A DNA stretch of 45,207 bases, from assembly GCA_903828255.1 (NCBI GenBank), contig CAIKLQ010000454.1, forward strand, positions 1 to 45,207. Reading direction: 5' to 3'. A program made the position numbers and the translations under genes. This document shows, piece by piece, positions 30,593-39,723 of this stretch (the first letter of the stretch is position 1; every line of letters begins with the position of its first letter). This DNA is from an uncultured Verrucomicrobiota bacterium (GTDB taxonomy: Bacteria > Verrucomicrobiota > Verrucomicrobiia > Limisphaerales > JADLHS01). The notes under the pieces were generated by a model. That model had not been told where the DNA came from, ran no database searches, and worked only from the letters and a program-made list of their open reading frames with translations.

Positions 30593-33325
30593 ATGCAAAC
30601 AACATCCTCTCTAACTGCGATGCCCGATCGCCGGCTCGACTTGAGCCGTAACCGCAAGCAATCCTCGTTCGCCAAACTGGCGGGATGCTTCATCATGCTC
30701 TGCGCTGTGGTGCTCCTCGCATCCCGAGCCAGTGCCGTCAACATTTTGGGCAACCCCGGCTTCGAAAGTCTAGGTAAGGCTTGGACCGTTTACACCCAAG
30801 GAGGCAACGGAGGCAATGTGTTTGAAAAGCAAAACCCTCCAGCTCACGGTGGGATTAACCTCTACAAGAACTGGGGTTCCTGGGGTGACCCAACCAATAC
30901 CCAATCCATTTACCAGGATAAGCCGTCTGGCGTGGGGGATACCTACGCTGCCAGCGGCTATATCCGCCGCCCCAATAACGACTATGCCGCCGATACCCAA
31001 AACGAAGGTTGGGTTCAGGTCGCGTTCCTGGACGCAGGCGGGGCGACGTTGAGCCTCTACGAATCCTTCCGCATTGGCGTCACTACGCCGGAGAGTGCGG
31101 ATTGGAGTTTTGTGGAAGTTACCAACCATGTTGATCCGGTCACGCGCGTGTCGCTGGGCTCGGTTACTTCACTGGTGGCCCCGGCTGGCACCAAAACGGT
31201 CCGCTTTTCGGCGATTCTTGAACAGCGCAATGGCGGCGGCGGCGCGTGGCATTACGACGACATGACCTTGGACCAAACTGCCGGCAACCGCCCGCCGAGC
31301 ATCGCCAGCCTCATCCCGGACGGAACGGCGCTGTTCAATCTTGCGGCAAATGGAATCACCTTCAATGCCACCTCGGCCACCACCAACATCAGCCCAGCCG
31401 GCATTAAACTGATCCTAAACGGCTTGGATGTATCGGCTGGACTGGTGTCCGTCCCAGGTGGACCGGTCCCCAGCCAGAGCGTTACCTACTCGGGGCTTAC
31501 TTCCAACCGGCTGTACTCGGCCGTCATCAATGTGACCGATGATGCGGGTTACCTCACGAGCGAGGCCATGAGCTTCGACACCTTTGTTGCTGGCAACTAC
31601 CAGTGGGAAGCGGAAGACTATGATTACAATGGCGGCAGCTATTTGAATAATCCCACGCCTACTTCGACTAACTACGCCAGCAGCTTCTTTGGCCGACCGG
31701 GCACGGCGGACATTGACTGGCACGAGACCGGCGGCTGGGGTGGCAACGGCGGCCAGGCGTACCGCGAAAGCGGCGTTGGTCCTGGGGTTGAGTGGACGAG
31801 CGATTTCAAACGGCAGAATTATGTTGCTGCCTATGCCGGAGGCGACACCAACGTCCAAGATTACAATGTGGGTTGGAACAGCGGGTTGGATGGCGACTGG
31901 ATGAACTATACCCGCGATATCCCGGCGGGGGTTTACAACGTCTATTGTCGGTTGGCTAGTGGAGATGGGGGCGTCAAGCGCTGCCAGGTGGGCACCGTAA
32001 CCTCGGGGGTTGGCACGACCACGCAAACCACGACTACTCTCGGTATCGCCTCCATCAACGGCGGCGCGGGTTGGCAAGCCTGGCTCTGGGCTCCCTTGTT
32101 GGACGCCAGTGGCAATCTCGTTAAAGTCACCTACGCCTCGGCTACCAAGGTGACCTATCGCGTGTCGTCTGATGGTTGCAACATGAATTTCTTCATGTTG
32201 GCCCCGGCGCGCACCGACTTGCCGCTGATTGACAACCTCTATCCCACCGGGACGAGACCGTTCGAGCCTAGCAGCACGCTGTCCTTTAATGCCAGTTCGG
32301 CCGTGGCCACCATCCCGACTGGGAACATTCACGTCACTTTGAACGGGAACAACGTAGATTCACTCCTGACGATCGGCAATAATGCCACCAACCGGACTGT
32401 GTCGTTGGCCGTGCTGGCCTCGAACGCGACCTACTCGGCCACCATCGGCGTGACTGACTCCGCCGGAACCTTCGTTTCGCGTTCCTTGGATTTCGACACC
32501 TTCAGTGAGTCGAACTTCTCCTTCGAAGCGGAAGACTACAACTTCAACAATGGCCAATACATCAACAACCCGCTGCTCTCGGTGAGTTGCGACCCCAACA
32601 ACTACTACCAAATGACCATCTGCAACGGTCTTTTGGCCATTCCAGGCGTTGACATCAGCACCAATAACCCCTCCGGTGGCTACGGACAGGCCTACCGTCC
32701 TGGTGACACTGTTGGTGCCGAAGTGACCGCAGATTACCTGCGGCAGAATCGCGTAGCGGCAGGCGTCCTCGATTACAACATCGGTTGGGATGGAGGCGGC
32801 TCATGGTTTAACTACACCCGGGACTTCCCGGCGGGCAATTACTGGGTTTACGCCCGGTTGGCCGGGAATGGCACCTTGAACGCCACCATGGAAACCGTCA
32901 CCGGGGCCACGTCCAGCAGTCAGGCCGCCTCGCCGCTTGGCACGCTCACAAGCTTCCGAGCCAACGGCGGTTATCAGTCTTGGGGCTGGGTGCCGTTGTT
33001 TGCCACCAGCGGCAATCCGGCTGTCTTGTCCGGAGGCAGCACCAAGACGTTGCGCTTCACGACCGGAGGCAACATGAACCACAACTACTTCATGCTCGCC
33101 CCGGCCAAGACCATTGTGGCCCTGGGCATCACCATGAGTGGAGCCAATCCGGTGATTGCCATCCCAACTCAAGCGGGTGCCAGCTACACCATTCAATACA
33201 AAGCCAGCGTCACGACGGGCACTTGGACTTACCTGACGATGGTGTTGGGTAACGGCACCACCAAGACGGTGACCGACTCAACGGCAGCGGGCAGTGGCCG
33301 AATCTACCGCGCCCTCATCCAATAA
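30593..33325 (+). CDS. Secreted CBM-only protein: CBM4/9-like + two (Ig-like + CBM6/35-like) units + C-terminal F/YYR module
   Basis: ATG 30593 (MQTTSSLTAMPDRR) with signal peptide; NPGFES...WHYDDMTL; duplicated EAEDYDYNGGSYLNNP.../EAEDYNFNNGQYINNP... units; no catalytic domain recognised. Confidence 0.8.
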   Translation: MQTTSSLTAMPDRRLDLSRNRKQSSFAKLAGCFIMLCAVVLLASRASAVNILGNPGFESLGKAWTVYTQGGNGGNVFEKQNPPAHGGINLYKNWGSWGDPTNTQSIYQDKPSGVGDTYAASGYIRRPNNDYAADTQNEGWVQVAFLDAGGATLSLYESFRIGVTTPESADWSFVEVTNHVDPVTRVSLGSVTSLVAPAGTKTVRFSAILEQRNGGGGAWHYDDMTLDQTAGNRPPSIASLIPDGTALFNLAANGITFNATSATTNISPAGIKLILNGLDVSAGLVSVPGGPVPSQSVTYSGLTSNRLYSAVINVTDDAGYLTSEAMSFDTFVAGNYQWEAEDYDYNGGSYLNNPTPTSTNYASSFFGRPGTADIDWHETGGWGGNGGQAYRESGVGPGVEWTSDFKRQNYVAAYAGGDTNVQDYNVGWNSGLDGDWMNYTRDIPAGVYNVYCRLASGDGGVKRCQVGTVTSGVGTTTQTTTTLGIASINGGAGWQAWLWAPLLDASGNLVKVTYASATKVTYRVSSDGCNMNFFMLAPARTDLPLIDNLYPTGTRPFEPSSTLSFNASSAVATIPTGNIHVTLNGNNVDSLLTIGNNATNRTVSLAVLASNATYSATIGVTDSAGTFVSRSLDFDTFSESNFSFEAEDYNFNNGQYINNPLLSVSCDPNNYYQMTICNGLLAIPGVDISTNNPSGGYGQAYRPGDTVGAEVTADYLRQNRVAAGVLDYNIGWDGGGSWFNYTRDFPAGNYWVYARLAGNGTLNATMETVTGATSSSQAASPLGTLTSFRANGGYQSWGWVPLFATSGNPAVLSGGSTKTLRFTTGGNMNHNYFMLAPAKTIVALGITMSGANPVIAIPTQAGASYTIQYKASVTTGTWTYLTMVLGNGTTKTVTDSTAAGSGRIYRALIQ

Positions 33326-33340
33326 TTAGTTCGGGGTCCC

Positions 33341-33377
33341 GGCCCGGCGGCAGCCTTCTGCTCGCCGGGCCTGTTTT
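33341..33377 (+). terminator. Rho-independent-like terminator
   Basis: GGCCCGGCG (33341-33349)/CGCCGGGCC (33363-33371) followed by tgtttt, 16 nt after the stop codon. Confidence 0.75.
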
Positions 33378-33391
33378 CCCGACCAAAACCT

Positions 33392-33428
33392 ACCCGACGG
33401 CGGCGTTCCTGCCCCGTCGGGTAATTTT
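33392..33428 (+). terminator. Second tandem terminator-like hairpin
   Basis: ACCCGACGG (33392-33400)/CCGTCGGGT (33414-33422) followed by aatttt. Confidence 0.6.
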
Positions 33429-33449
33429 CTAAAAACTATCAAAAACATT

Positions 33450-34358
33450 ATGGGTAATTCTCCATTTCAAAACCCGACTCCTGCGGGAAATTCACCACGT
33501 CGAGGCTTCGTATCTGGCTCGCGGGGTTTCACCCTCATCGAGCTGCTAGTCGTCATCGCGATCATCGCCATTCTCGCGGCAATGCTGCTGCCGGCGTTGA
33601 ACCAGGCCAAAATCAAGGCGCAAGGCATCTTGTGCATGAGCAACTCCCACCAAGTCATGCTCGCGTGGCAAATGTATAACGTGGACAATAACGATCGCAT
33701 TGTTATGAGCTACCATGGTGGGGATGCCCAGGGGGGCGCGGCGGCCAATGATCCCACAAAATCGCCGTGGGTGGTGGGGTGGCTCGATTGGACTCCTTCC
33801 TCCGACAACACGAACATCCTGTTCCTTATTGAGGAAAAGTATGCGAAACTCGGCAAGTACGTGGGAAAAAACAAGAATGTCTTCAAATGCCCGGCCGATA
33901 TTTACGTGAGCGCTGGGCAGAGAGTCCGGGGTTGGACGGCGCGCTGCCGGAGCATTTCCGGCAACATCGGCGTCGGCGAGGGGAATGCGGAAAGTGGACC
34001 GTGGGACGGCATTTACAAACACATTAAGAAAACATCCGAGTTTATTTATCCCGGAGCCTCCGAAACCTGGGTCTATCTGGATGAGCATCCGTCCAGCATC
34101 AATGACGCGGGTTTCTTTAATCCACATTCAAACTCGTGGATTGACCAACCGGCCTCCTACCACAATGGCGCGGCAGGCTTTTCCTTTGCCGACGGTCATT
34201 CGGAAGTCCACAAATGGAAAGCCTCGCTTAACACCGCCGCCGCGCGGAAGGTAGATACAATCAATAATGGCGTTACGGCTACGGTCGTCGGCGCAAATGA
34301 CGCGGACATCAAGTGGATGAGCTATCGCGCCGGGAGGCTCTCGGCCATCGCTTATTAA
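33450..34358 (+). CDS. Prepilin-type (type II pseudopilin-like) protein with H-X9-DG C-terminal motif
   Basis: [51 protein letters not shown]; paralogous to the minus-strand gene at 19112-20017. Confidence 0.88.
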   Translation: MGNSPFQNPTPAGNSPRRGFVSGSRGFTLIELLVVIAIIAILAAMLLPALNQAKIKAQGILCMSNSHQVMLAWQMYNVDNNDRIVMSYHGGDAQGGAAANDPTKSPWVVGWLDWTPSSDNTNILFLIEEKYAKLGKYVGKNKNVFKCPADIYVSAGQRVRGWTARCRSISGNIGVGEGNAESGPWDGIYKHIKKTSEFIYPGASETWVYLDEHPSSINDAGFFNPHSNSWIDQPASYHNGAAGFSFADGHSEVHKWKASLNTAAARKVDTINNGVTATVVGANDADIKWMSYRAGRLSAIAY

Positions 34359-34427
34359 GCGCCCTCAAGAGTGCGAATTCCCGGCAACGGGACATCGCAC
34401 CTTGCCCTCTGGACCGGCAAAGGTCAG

Positions 34428-34463
34428 GAGCGCGGACGAGGGCGTTCGCGCTCCCGGAGTTGC
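34428..34463. repeat. Short GC-rich hairpin upstream of GH16 gene
   Basis: ggagcgcg-gacgagggcgtt-cgcgctcc, perfect 8-bp stem. Confidence 0.5.
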
Positions 34464-34515
34464 ATGGGAAGCCGCCAATCCAGGCGGTGTCGGTTCTAAA
34501 TCCTTGAAGATCGTT

Positions 34516-36123
34516 ATGCAAATGAAATGGTTTTGGAGCGGGGTTCTCCGCCTCCTTCTCACAGGGACCGCCCTCGCGGTCACACTCCATCCGGCCCGGG
34601 CCGCCAACGCCTGGACGCTGGTGTGGGCCGACGAATTTCAGCAGGCCGACGGCAGTGTGCCAGACGCCACGAAATGGGGTTACGACATCGGCGGCAGTGG
34701 CTGGGGCAATAACGAACTGGAGTATTATACGTCGCGCACCAACAACGCCCGCATCGAAGGCGGCCAACTGGTAATCGAAGCGCGGCAGGAAAGTTTCGGC
34801 GGTAAGAATTACACGTCTGCCCGGCTGCTGACCAAGGGTAAATGGTCGGGGACTTATGCCCGCATCGAGGCCCGCATGAAGATTCCCCGCGGTCAGGGAA
34901 TCTGGCCCGCCTTCTGGATGCTGGGCACGAACATCACTTCCGTCAATTGGCCCACCTGCGGTGAAATTGACATCATGGAGAACATCGGTAAGGAGCCCGG
35001 CACAGTGCATGGCACGATTCACGGCCCGGGTTATTCCGGCGGCAGCGGAATCGGCGGGCCGTTTAATCTGCCAGGCAACGCGGAGTTCGCCGCCGACTTC
35101 CACGTTTTCGCGATTGAATGGGAAACCAATCGCATCCGTTGGTTCGTGGATAGCCAGCCGTTTTTCACCGTTACACCCACCAGTCTTCCGACCGGCACGC
35201 AATGGGTATTCACGCAGCCCCAGTTTCTGCTGCTGAATCTGGCCGTCGGCGGCAACTGGCCCGGCAACCCGGACGGCACGACAGTCTTTCCCCAGCGCCT
35301 AGTCGTAGATTATGTCCGCGTTTATGCCACGACGAATCGTCTGGCTTGTGGCGGTAACTCGCTTACCAACCCCGGCTTTGAATTCAGCGGTCTGGTGAAC
35401 TGGAACGTTTATGGCGCGGGCTTCAATACCTCGCTTGCCAGCGTCACCAATAACCAACCGGTGCCGGAAGGCTCGAACTCGTTCAAAGTTTTCGGACAGT
35501 TCACCGGCAACCAGAATTACTCCGGTCTCTATGAAGATGTTCCTTGCGTGCCGGGCCAGAGTTTCACCGCCGGCGGCCGGGCGTTCACTCCGGCCAATGA
35601 CCAGATAGCCGGCGGCAACAGCGCGTGGATCGAGGTTTCCTTTCGGGATGCCGCAGCGAACCTGCTGAGCCTCTATCGCACGGCGGCGATTACTCCCGCC
35701 ACGCCCGCCGGGGTCTGGATCAACCTCGCGGTCACGAATCAATTCAACCCCACGAACTATTCCCTGATCGGACCGGCTCCCAGCCTGATAGCACCCGTCG
35801 GCACGACGTTTGCCCGCTACCAAGTAGTTTTCCAACAACCCGGGAACGATGCCGGCGCGGTGTTTTTTGACGATTTGAATCTGGGGTCGCCGGGCGCGAC
35901 GGAAATTCCCGTCAGCGCCGCCGCGAGCAACCCCGGTGGCAACCTCAGCCTAGCGTTCCCGACTTTTCTGGGGCAGACCAGCCAGGTGCGTTTCAAAAGC
36001 GATTTGCGCGACGCCAACTGGCAGGTGCTGACTAACGTGATCGGCGACGGTAGTAAGCAAATCGTCTCGGACGCGGCCGGCGCGGCCCGCCGGTTCTACC
36101 AGGTGGCTTGTCTCTGCGATTAG
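34516..36123 (+). CDS. Secreted GH16 beta-glucanase (laminarinase-like) with CBM4/9-like domain and C-terminal F/YYR module
   Basis: WTLVWADEF, GEIDIMENIG catalytic motif, HVFAIEWETNRIRWFVD; start at MQMKWFWSG with signal peptide. Confidence 0.92.
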   Translation: MQMKWFWSGVLRLLLTGTALAVTLHPARAANAWTLVWADEFQQADGSVPDATKWGYDIGGSGWGNNELEYYTSRTNNARIEGGQLVIEARQESFGGKNYTSARLLTKGKWSGTYARIEARMKIPRGQGIWPAFWMLGTNITSVNWPTCGEIDIMENIGKEPGTVHGTIHGPGYSGGSGIGGPFNLPGNAEFAADFHVFAIEWETNRIRWFVDSQPFFTVTPTSLPTGTQWVFTQPQFLLLNLAVGGNWPGNPDGTTVFPQRLVVDYVRVYATTNRLACGGNSLTNPGFEFSGLVNWNVYGAGFNTSLASVTNNQPVPEGSNSFKVFGQFTGNQNYSGLYEDVPCVPGQSFTAGGRAFTPANDQIAGGNSAWIEVSFRDAAANLLSLYRTAAITPATPAGVWINLAVTNQFNPTNYSLIGPAPSLIAPVGTTFARYQVVFQQPGNDAGAVFFDDLNLGSPGATEIPVSAAASNPGGNLSLAFPTFLGQTSQVRFKSDLRDANWQVLTNVIGDGSKQIVSDAAGAARRFYQVACLCD

Positions 36124-36128
36124 AAGCT

Positions 36129-36251
36129 GGTTTGAAAACTCTCCCCCTCGGTCGTAGTAGCCGACGTAAGGAGGCTCAAGCCTTTTGGGTTTTTGGAACC
36201 GGCATGTGCAGATGTCAGAGCTTCCTTATGTTGGCTGCTACTTTTCAAACC
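36129..36251. repeat. Inverted-repeat element (MITE/REP-like)
   Basis: GGTTTGAAAA (36129-36138)/TTTTCAAACC (36242-36251); GTAGTAGCCGACGTAAGGAGGCTC (36154-36177) vs GAGCTTCCTTATGTTGGCTGCTAC (36218-36241), 4 mismatched pairs of 24. Confidence 0.8.
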
Positions 36252-36355
36252 GGCGCCAAGGCTTTCGCCCCGCCGCGCCCCGCTCGCCGGGCGGGCCGGG
36301 CGAATTCCCTTTCATGCTCGTCACTGCACCGGGATACTCGCTCCCAGGCACAACT

Positions 36356-38833
36356 ATGAAAGTTGCCGATCTCAAGCCTAAAGCCCTATTCCGCTTAGTC
36401 CTGGCTTTGCTCTGCGTCCTGATTTTCGCGCCGCCGCTCGCTGCGGAGGACGTGCCGGACAAGGTGCTGCGCTGCGCCGAACAGGTGCGTCGTTTGACCC
36501 CGGAACAGGCCGAGCAACATCTCGAAGTGCAGTTCAATGCCGTGGTGACATTCAATGACGAGGCGCTTTACGCGCGATTTTTTCAAGATGAAACGGCCGG
36601 CATTTATTTGCGCGAGATGACCAACATGCCGGCGTTGCACCCTGGCCAACGGGTGGAAATCAAGGGGCAGACCGGGGCGGGTGAATACGCTCCCATCGTG
36701 ATTCCCACTTCCGTGAAAGTGCTGGGCGAGGGAGTCCTGCCGGCGGCGAAACCGGTTTCCCTCGAGCAGTTGATCAGCGGTCGCGAGGATAGTCAGTTCG
36801 TCGAAGCCATCGGCACGGTTCGCGCGGTGCGGTTTGAGCCAGAGTCGCAGAATTATTTGCTGGATGTGATGCTCGGCGGCGAACGGTTCACCGCCTACGC
36901 ACGGCAATTACCCGTCACCAACATCGAAGATCTGGTCGAGAGTGTCGTCCGGGTGCGGGGGGTCTGCACCACCCTCTTCAATCGGTCGCGGCAGTTGTTC
37001 GGCTTCCGGTTGCTGGTTCCGCGCGCGACCGATCTGGTCGTGGAGCAACCTGCGCCAACGAATCCGTTTGCGGTTCCGACGCAGAGAATCAGCAGCTTGC
37101 TCCAGTTCACCGCGGCGGGCACTTTCGGCCATCGGGTGAAAGTCACCGGCACTGTGGTTTATCAGCAACCCGGCACCGCCCTGTATATCGAGGATGAGAA
37201 AGAGGGATTGCGCTGCCAGACGCGCGAGCAGGTGCCGTTGCAAGCCGGCGACCGGGTGGAAGTCCTGGGCTTCCCGGCCAAGGGAGAATACACCCCGGTT
37301 TTTCAGGATGCGACCTATCGCAAGATCGGCACGGGCGTTCCCGCGCAACCTCCGACGGTCGGGTTGGTGGAAGCACTCGCCGGCACGCATGATTGCCGGC
37401 TGGTCCGCATCACGGCCTCGCTGCTCGAACACTCCCAGCGCGGACGGGATATTTTCCTAGTGCTCGAGAAGGACGGTTTTATTTTTTCCGCCATCCTCGG
37501 CCAGGAAGACGGCGGGGCGGGATATAGCCCCGTGCCCGTCGGCAGCGAGGTGGCGGTCACCGGCATCTGTTTGATCGAGCGCGGCAGCAGTTGGCAGGCG
37601 GGCGGAAGTTGGCGGGCCAAGTCATTCCGCCTATTGCTTCGCTCGCTCGGGGAGGTCGTCGTGCTGCGCTCGCCGCCCTGGTGGAATGTGCGGCGGCTGC
37701 TATGGATGGCGGCCACCCTCGGCCTGCTGGCGCTGGCGGCCTCGGCCTGGGTCGCGGTCTTGCGGCGGCGGGTGCAACAGCAGACGAAGATTATCGGCGA
37801 ACGCCTGCAATTGGAAGCCGCCTTGAAGGAGCGTTACGAGGATTTGTTCGAGAACGCGAATGACATGGTGTTCACCCACGATTTGAACGGAACTATCACT
37901 TCCATCAACAAGGCTGGCGAACGGCTCTTGCAACGCAGCCGCGAAACCACCGAGTCCCGAAGCCTCATTGACCTCATGGCGGAAGACCACCGGGCGCCCG
38001 CCCGCGAGTGGCTCGCCCAAGTCGTCCAAGGCGTGGATGTGCCCACGGCGGAATGGGACTTCCTCAACGCCGCCGGGCAGCGCATCAAGCTGGAGATCAG
38101 TTCGCGTTTGATCGAGCAACAAGGACGCATCGTGGAAGTCGAGGGCATCGCGCGCGACATCACCGAGCGCCGCCGCTTGGAACGCGAAATCTTGGAGATC
38201 AGCACCCGCGAGCAACGCCGCATTGGCCACGACCTGCATGACGGCGTCTGCCAGCAACTAGCCGCCATCACCTATCTCGTGGACATTCTCGGCGACCGTT
38301 TGCAAGAGGCGGCCGCTCCCGAGGCCGCCGAAGCGGAACGCATTGGCAACCTGATCAACGAAACCAACGCCCAAGCGCGCAGTGTGGCGCGGGGGCTGTT
38401 TCCCGTGCGCCTGGAGGAACACGGATTGGTGCTGGCGCTGGAGGAACTGGCCGCGAGCGCGAGTAGCCGGTATCGGATCACTTGCCGCTTTGCTTGCGAG
38501 TCAGCCCCGCTCAAGGTGGACAGCGAATTGGAGTTACACCTCTATTACATCGTGCAAGAAGCCTTGTTGAACGCCGTCAATCATGGTAAAGCAAGCACGG
38601 TCATGGTGACCTTGGCCCCGGACGCAGACCGCTTCAAACTGGCCGTGCAGGACAATGGAGCGGGCTTTAACTACTCCGGTCAGAACCGCAGCGGCATGGG
38701 CATCCGGATCATGCGCTACCGCGCCAAAGTCATCGGGGCGACGTTGGATCTGCAAAGCCAGATGGGTCACGGGACGCAAATCACCTGCGTCTTCAGTCCG
38801 GCCGCGCGGGAATCCGCGCGCCACAACCAATAA
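36356..38833 (+). CDS. Sensor histidine kinase: periplasmic OB-fold-like repeats, TM, PAS, HisKA_3-type kinase
   Basis: Start MKVADLKPKALFR with signal peptide; TM LLWMAATLGLLALAASAWVAVL; PAS YEDLFENANDMVFTHDLNGTITSINKAGERLL; EQRRIGHDLHDGVCQQLAA; ATPase GMGIRIMRYRAKVIGATLDLQSQMGHGTQI. Confidence 0.88.
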   Translation: MKVADLKPKALFRLVLALLCVLIFAPPLAAEDVPDKVLRCAEQVRRLTPEQAEQHLEVQFNAVVTFNDEALYARFFQDETAGIYLREMTNMPALHPGQRVEIKGQTGAGEYAPIVIPTSVKVLGEGVLPAAKPVSLEQLISGREDSQFVEAIGTVRAVRFEPESQNYLLDVMLGGERFTAYARQLPVTNIEDLVESVVRVRGVCTTLFNRSRQLFGFRLLVPRATDLVVEQPAPTNPFAVPTQRISSLLQFTAAGTFGHRVKVTGTVVYQQPGTALYIEDEKEGLRCQTREQVPLQAGDRVEVLGFPAKGEYTPVFQDATYRKIGTGVPAQPPTVGLVEALAGTHDCRLVRITASLLEHSQRGRDIFLVLEKDGFIFSAILGQEDGGAGYSPVPVGSEVAVTGICLIERGSSWQAGGSWRAKSFRLLLRSLGEVVVLRSPPWWNVRRLLWMAATLGLLALAASAWVAVLRRRVQQQTKIIGERLQLEAALKERYEDLFENANDMVFTHDLNGTITSINKAGERLLQRSRETTESRSLIDLMAEDHRAPAREWLAQVVQGVDVPTAEWDFLNAAGQRIKLEISSRLIEQQGRIVEVEGIARDITERRRLEREILEISTREQRRIGHDLHDGVCQQLAAITYLVDILGDRLQEAAAPEAAEAERIGNLINETNAQARSVARGLFPVRLEEHGLVLALEELAASASSRYRITCRFACESAPLKVDSELELHLYYIVQEALLNAVNHGKASTVMVTLAPDADRFKLAVQDNGAGFNYSGQNRSGMGIRIMRYRAKVIGATLDLQSQMGHGTQITCVFSPAARESARHNQ

Positions 38834-38838
38834 CCAGT

Positions 38839-39570
38839 ATGTCTGAATCAGCACCAAACCGGGCCCGGGGAAAAACCGCGCCGCCCGCCAAGCCCCCGGC
38901 CGCCAGTGCGCCGCCGGAGAAAAGCCGCGTCTTTATCGTGGACGACCACACTATGTTCCGCGAAGGTCTGCGCCAGTTGATCGAACGCGAATCCACCATC
39001 ACCGTTTGTGGCGACGCGCCCGATGCGGCGGAGGCGCTGATTGGCATCCGCACCACCAATCCCGATGTCGTCATTGTGGACATTTCGCTTGCCGGGGCCA
39101 GCGGCCTTGACCTCATCAAGGACATCAAGGTGGAGTTCGGCGATTTGCCGGTGCTGGTGGTTTCCATGCACGACGAGTCCCTCCATGCGGAACGCGCGTT
39201 GCGCGCTGGGGCCATGGGCTACGTGATGAAACACGAGCCGGCCAAGACCGTGAAGGCCGCGATCCAAAAAGTCCTGGGCGGCGACATGTACCTCAGTGAA
39301 AAAATGTCCAGCCTGGTCCTTAACCGGCTCCTCCGCGGCCAGGTTGAACCCGCCAAGTCCCCGATCGAAACCTTAAGCGACCGCGAGTTGGAAGTCTTTC
39401 GCCTGCTCGGTCAGGGCAAGGGCGTCCGGCAGATTGGCGAAGAACTCGGCGTCACGATTCCGACGGTGAATTCCTTTCGCAATCGCATCAAAGAAAAGCT
39501 GCAATTGAAATCCTCCACCGAAGTCATGCTCCATGCCATCCATTGGGTGCGGGAAGAGTCGCCGACATAG
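38839..39570 (+). CDS. NarL/FixJ-family response regulator (REC + LuxR HTH)
   Basis: VFIVDDHTMFREGLRQLIE, PDVVIVDISL, C-terminal LSDRELEVFRLLGQGKGVRQIGEELGVTIPTVNSFRNRIKEKL; 5-nt gap from the kinase. Confidence 0.95.
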   Translation: MSESAPNRARGKTAPPAKPPAASAPPEKSRVFIVDDHTMFREGLRQLIERESTITVCGDAPDAAEALIGIRTTNPDVVIVDISLAGASGLDLIKDIKVEFGDLPVLVVSMHDESLHAERALRAGAMGYVMKHEPAKTVKAAIQKVLGGDMYLSEKMSSLVLNRLLRGQVEPAKSPIETLSDRELEVFRLLGQGKGVRQIGEELGVTIPTVNSFRNRIKEKLQLKSSTEVMLHAIHWVREESPT

Positions 39571-39723
39571 GGGACTGTCTGAATATCCCGACTACCGACT
39601 CCCGCAGTTGAGTGCTGTGGTAGGGGGTCACGGCGAACTTCACCAGCGCGCTTGTTCGCGCAGTTATTCGCGGTTTGCTTTGGCCAGCGCGGGATGGGAA
39701 GCTGTCCAAGCTTGGCTGCGACC

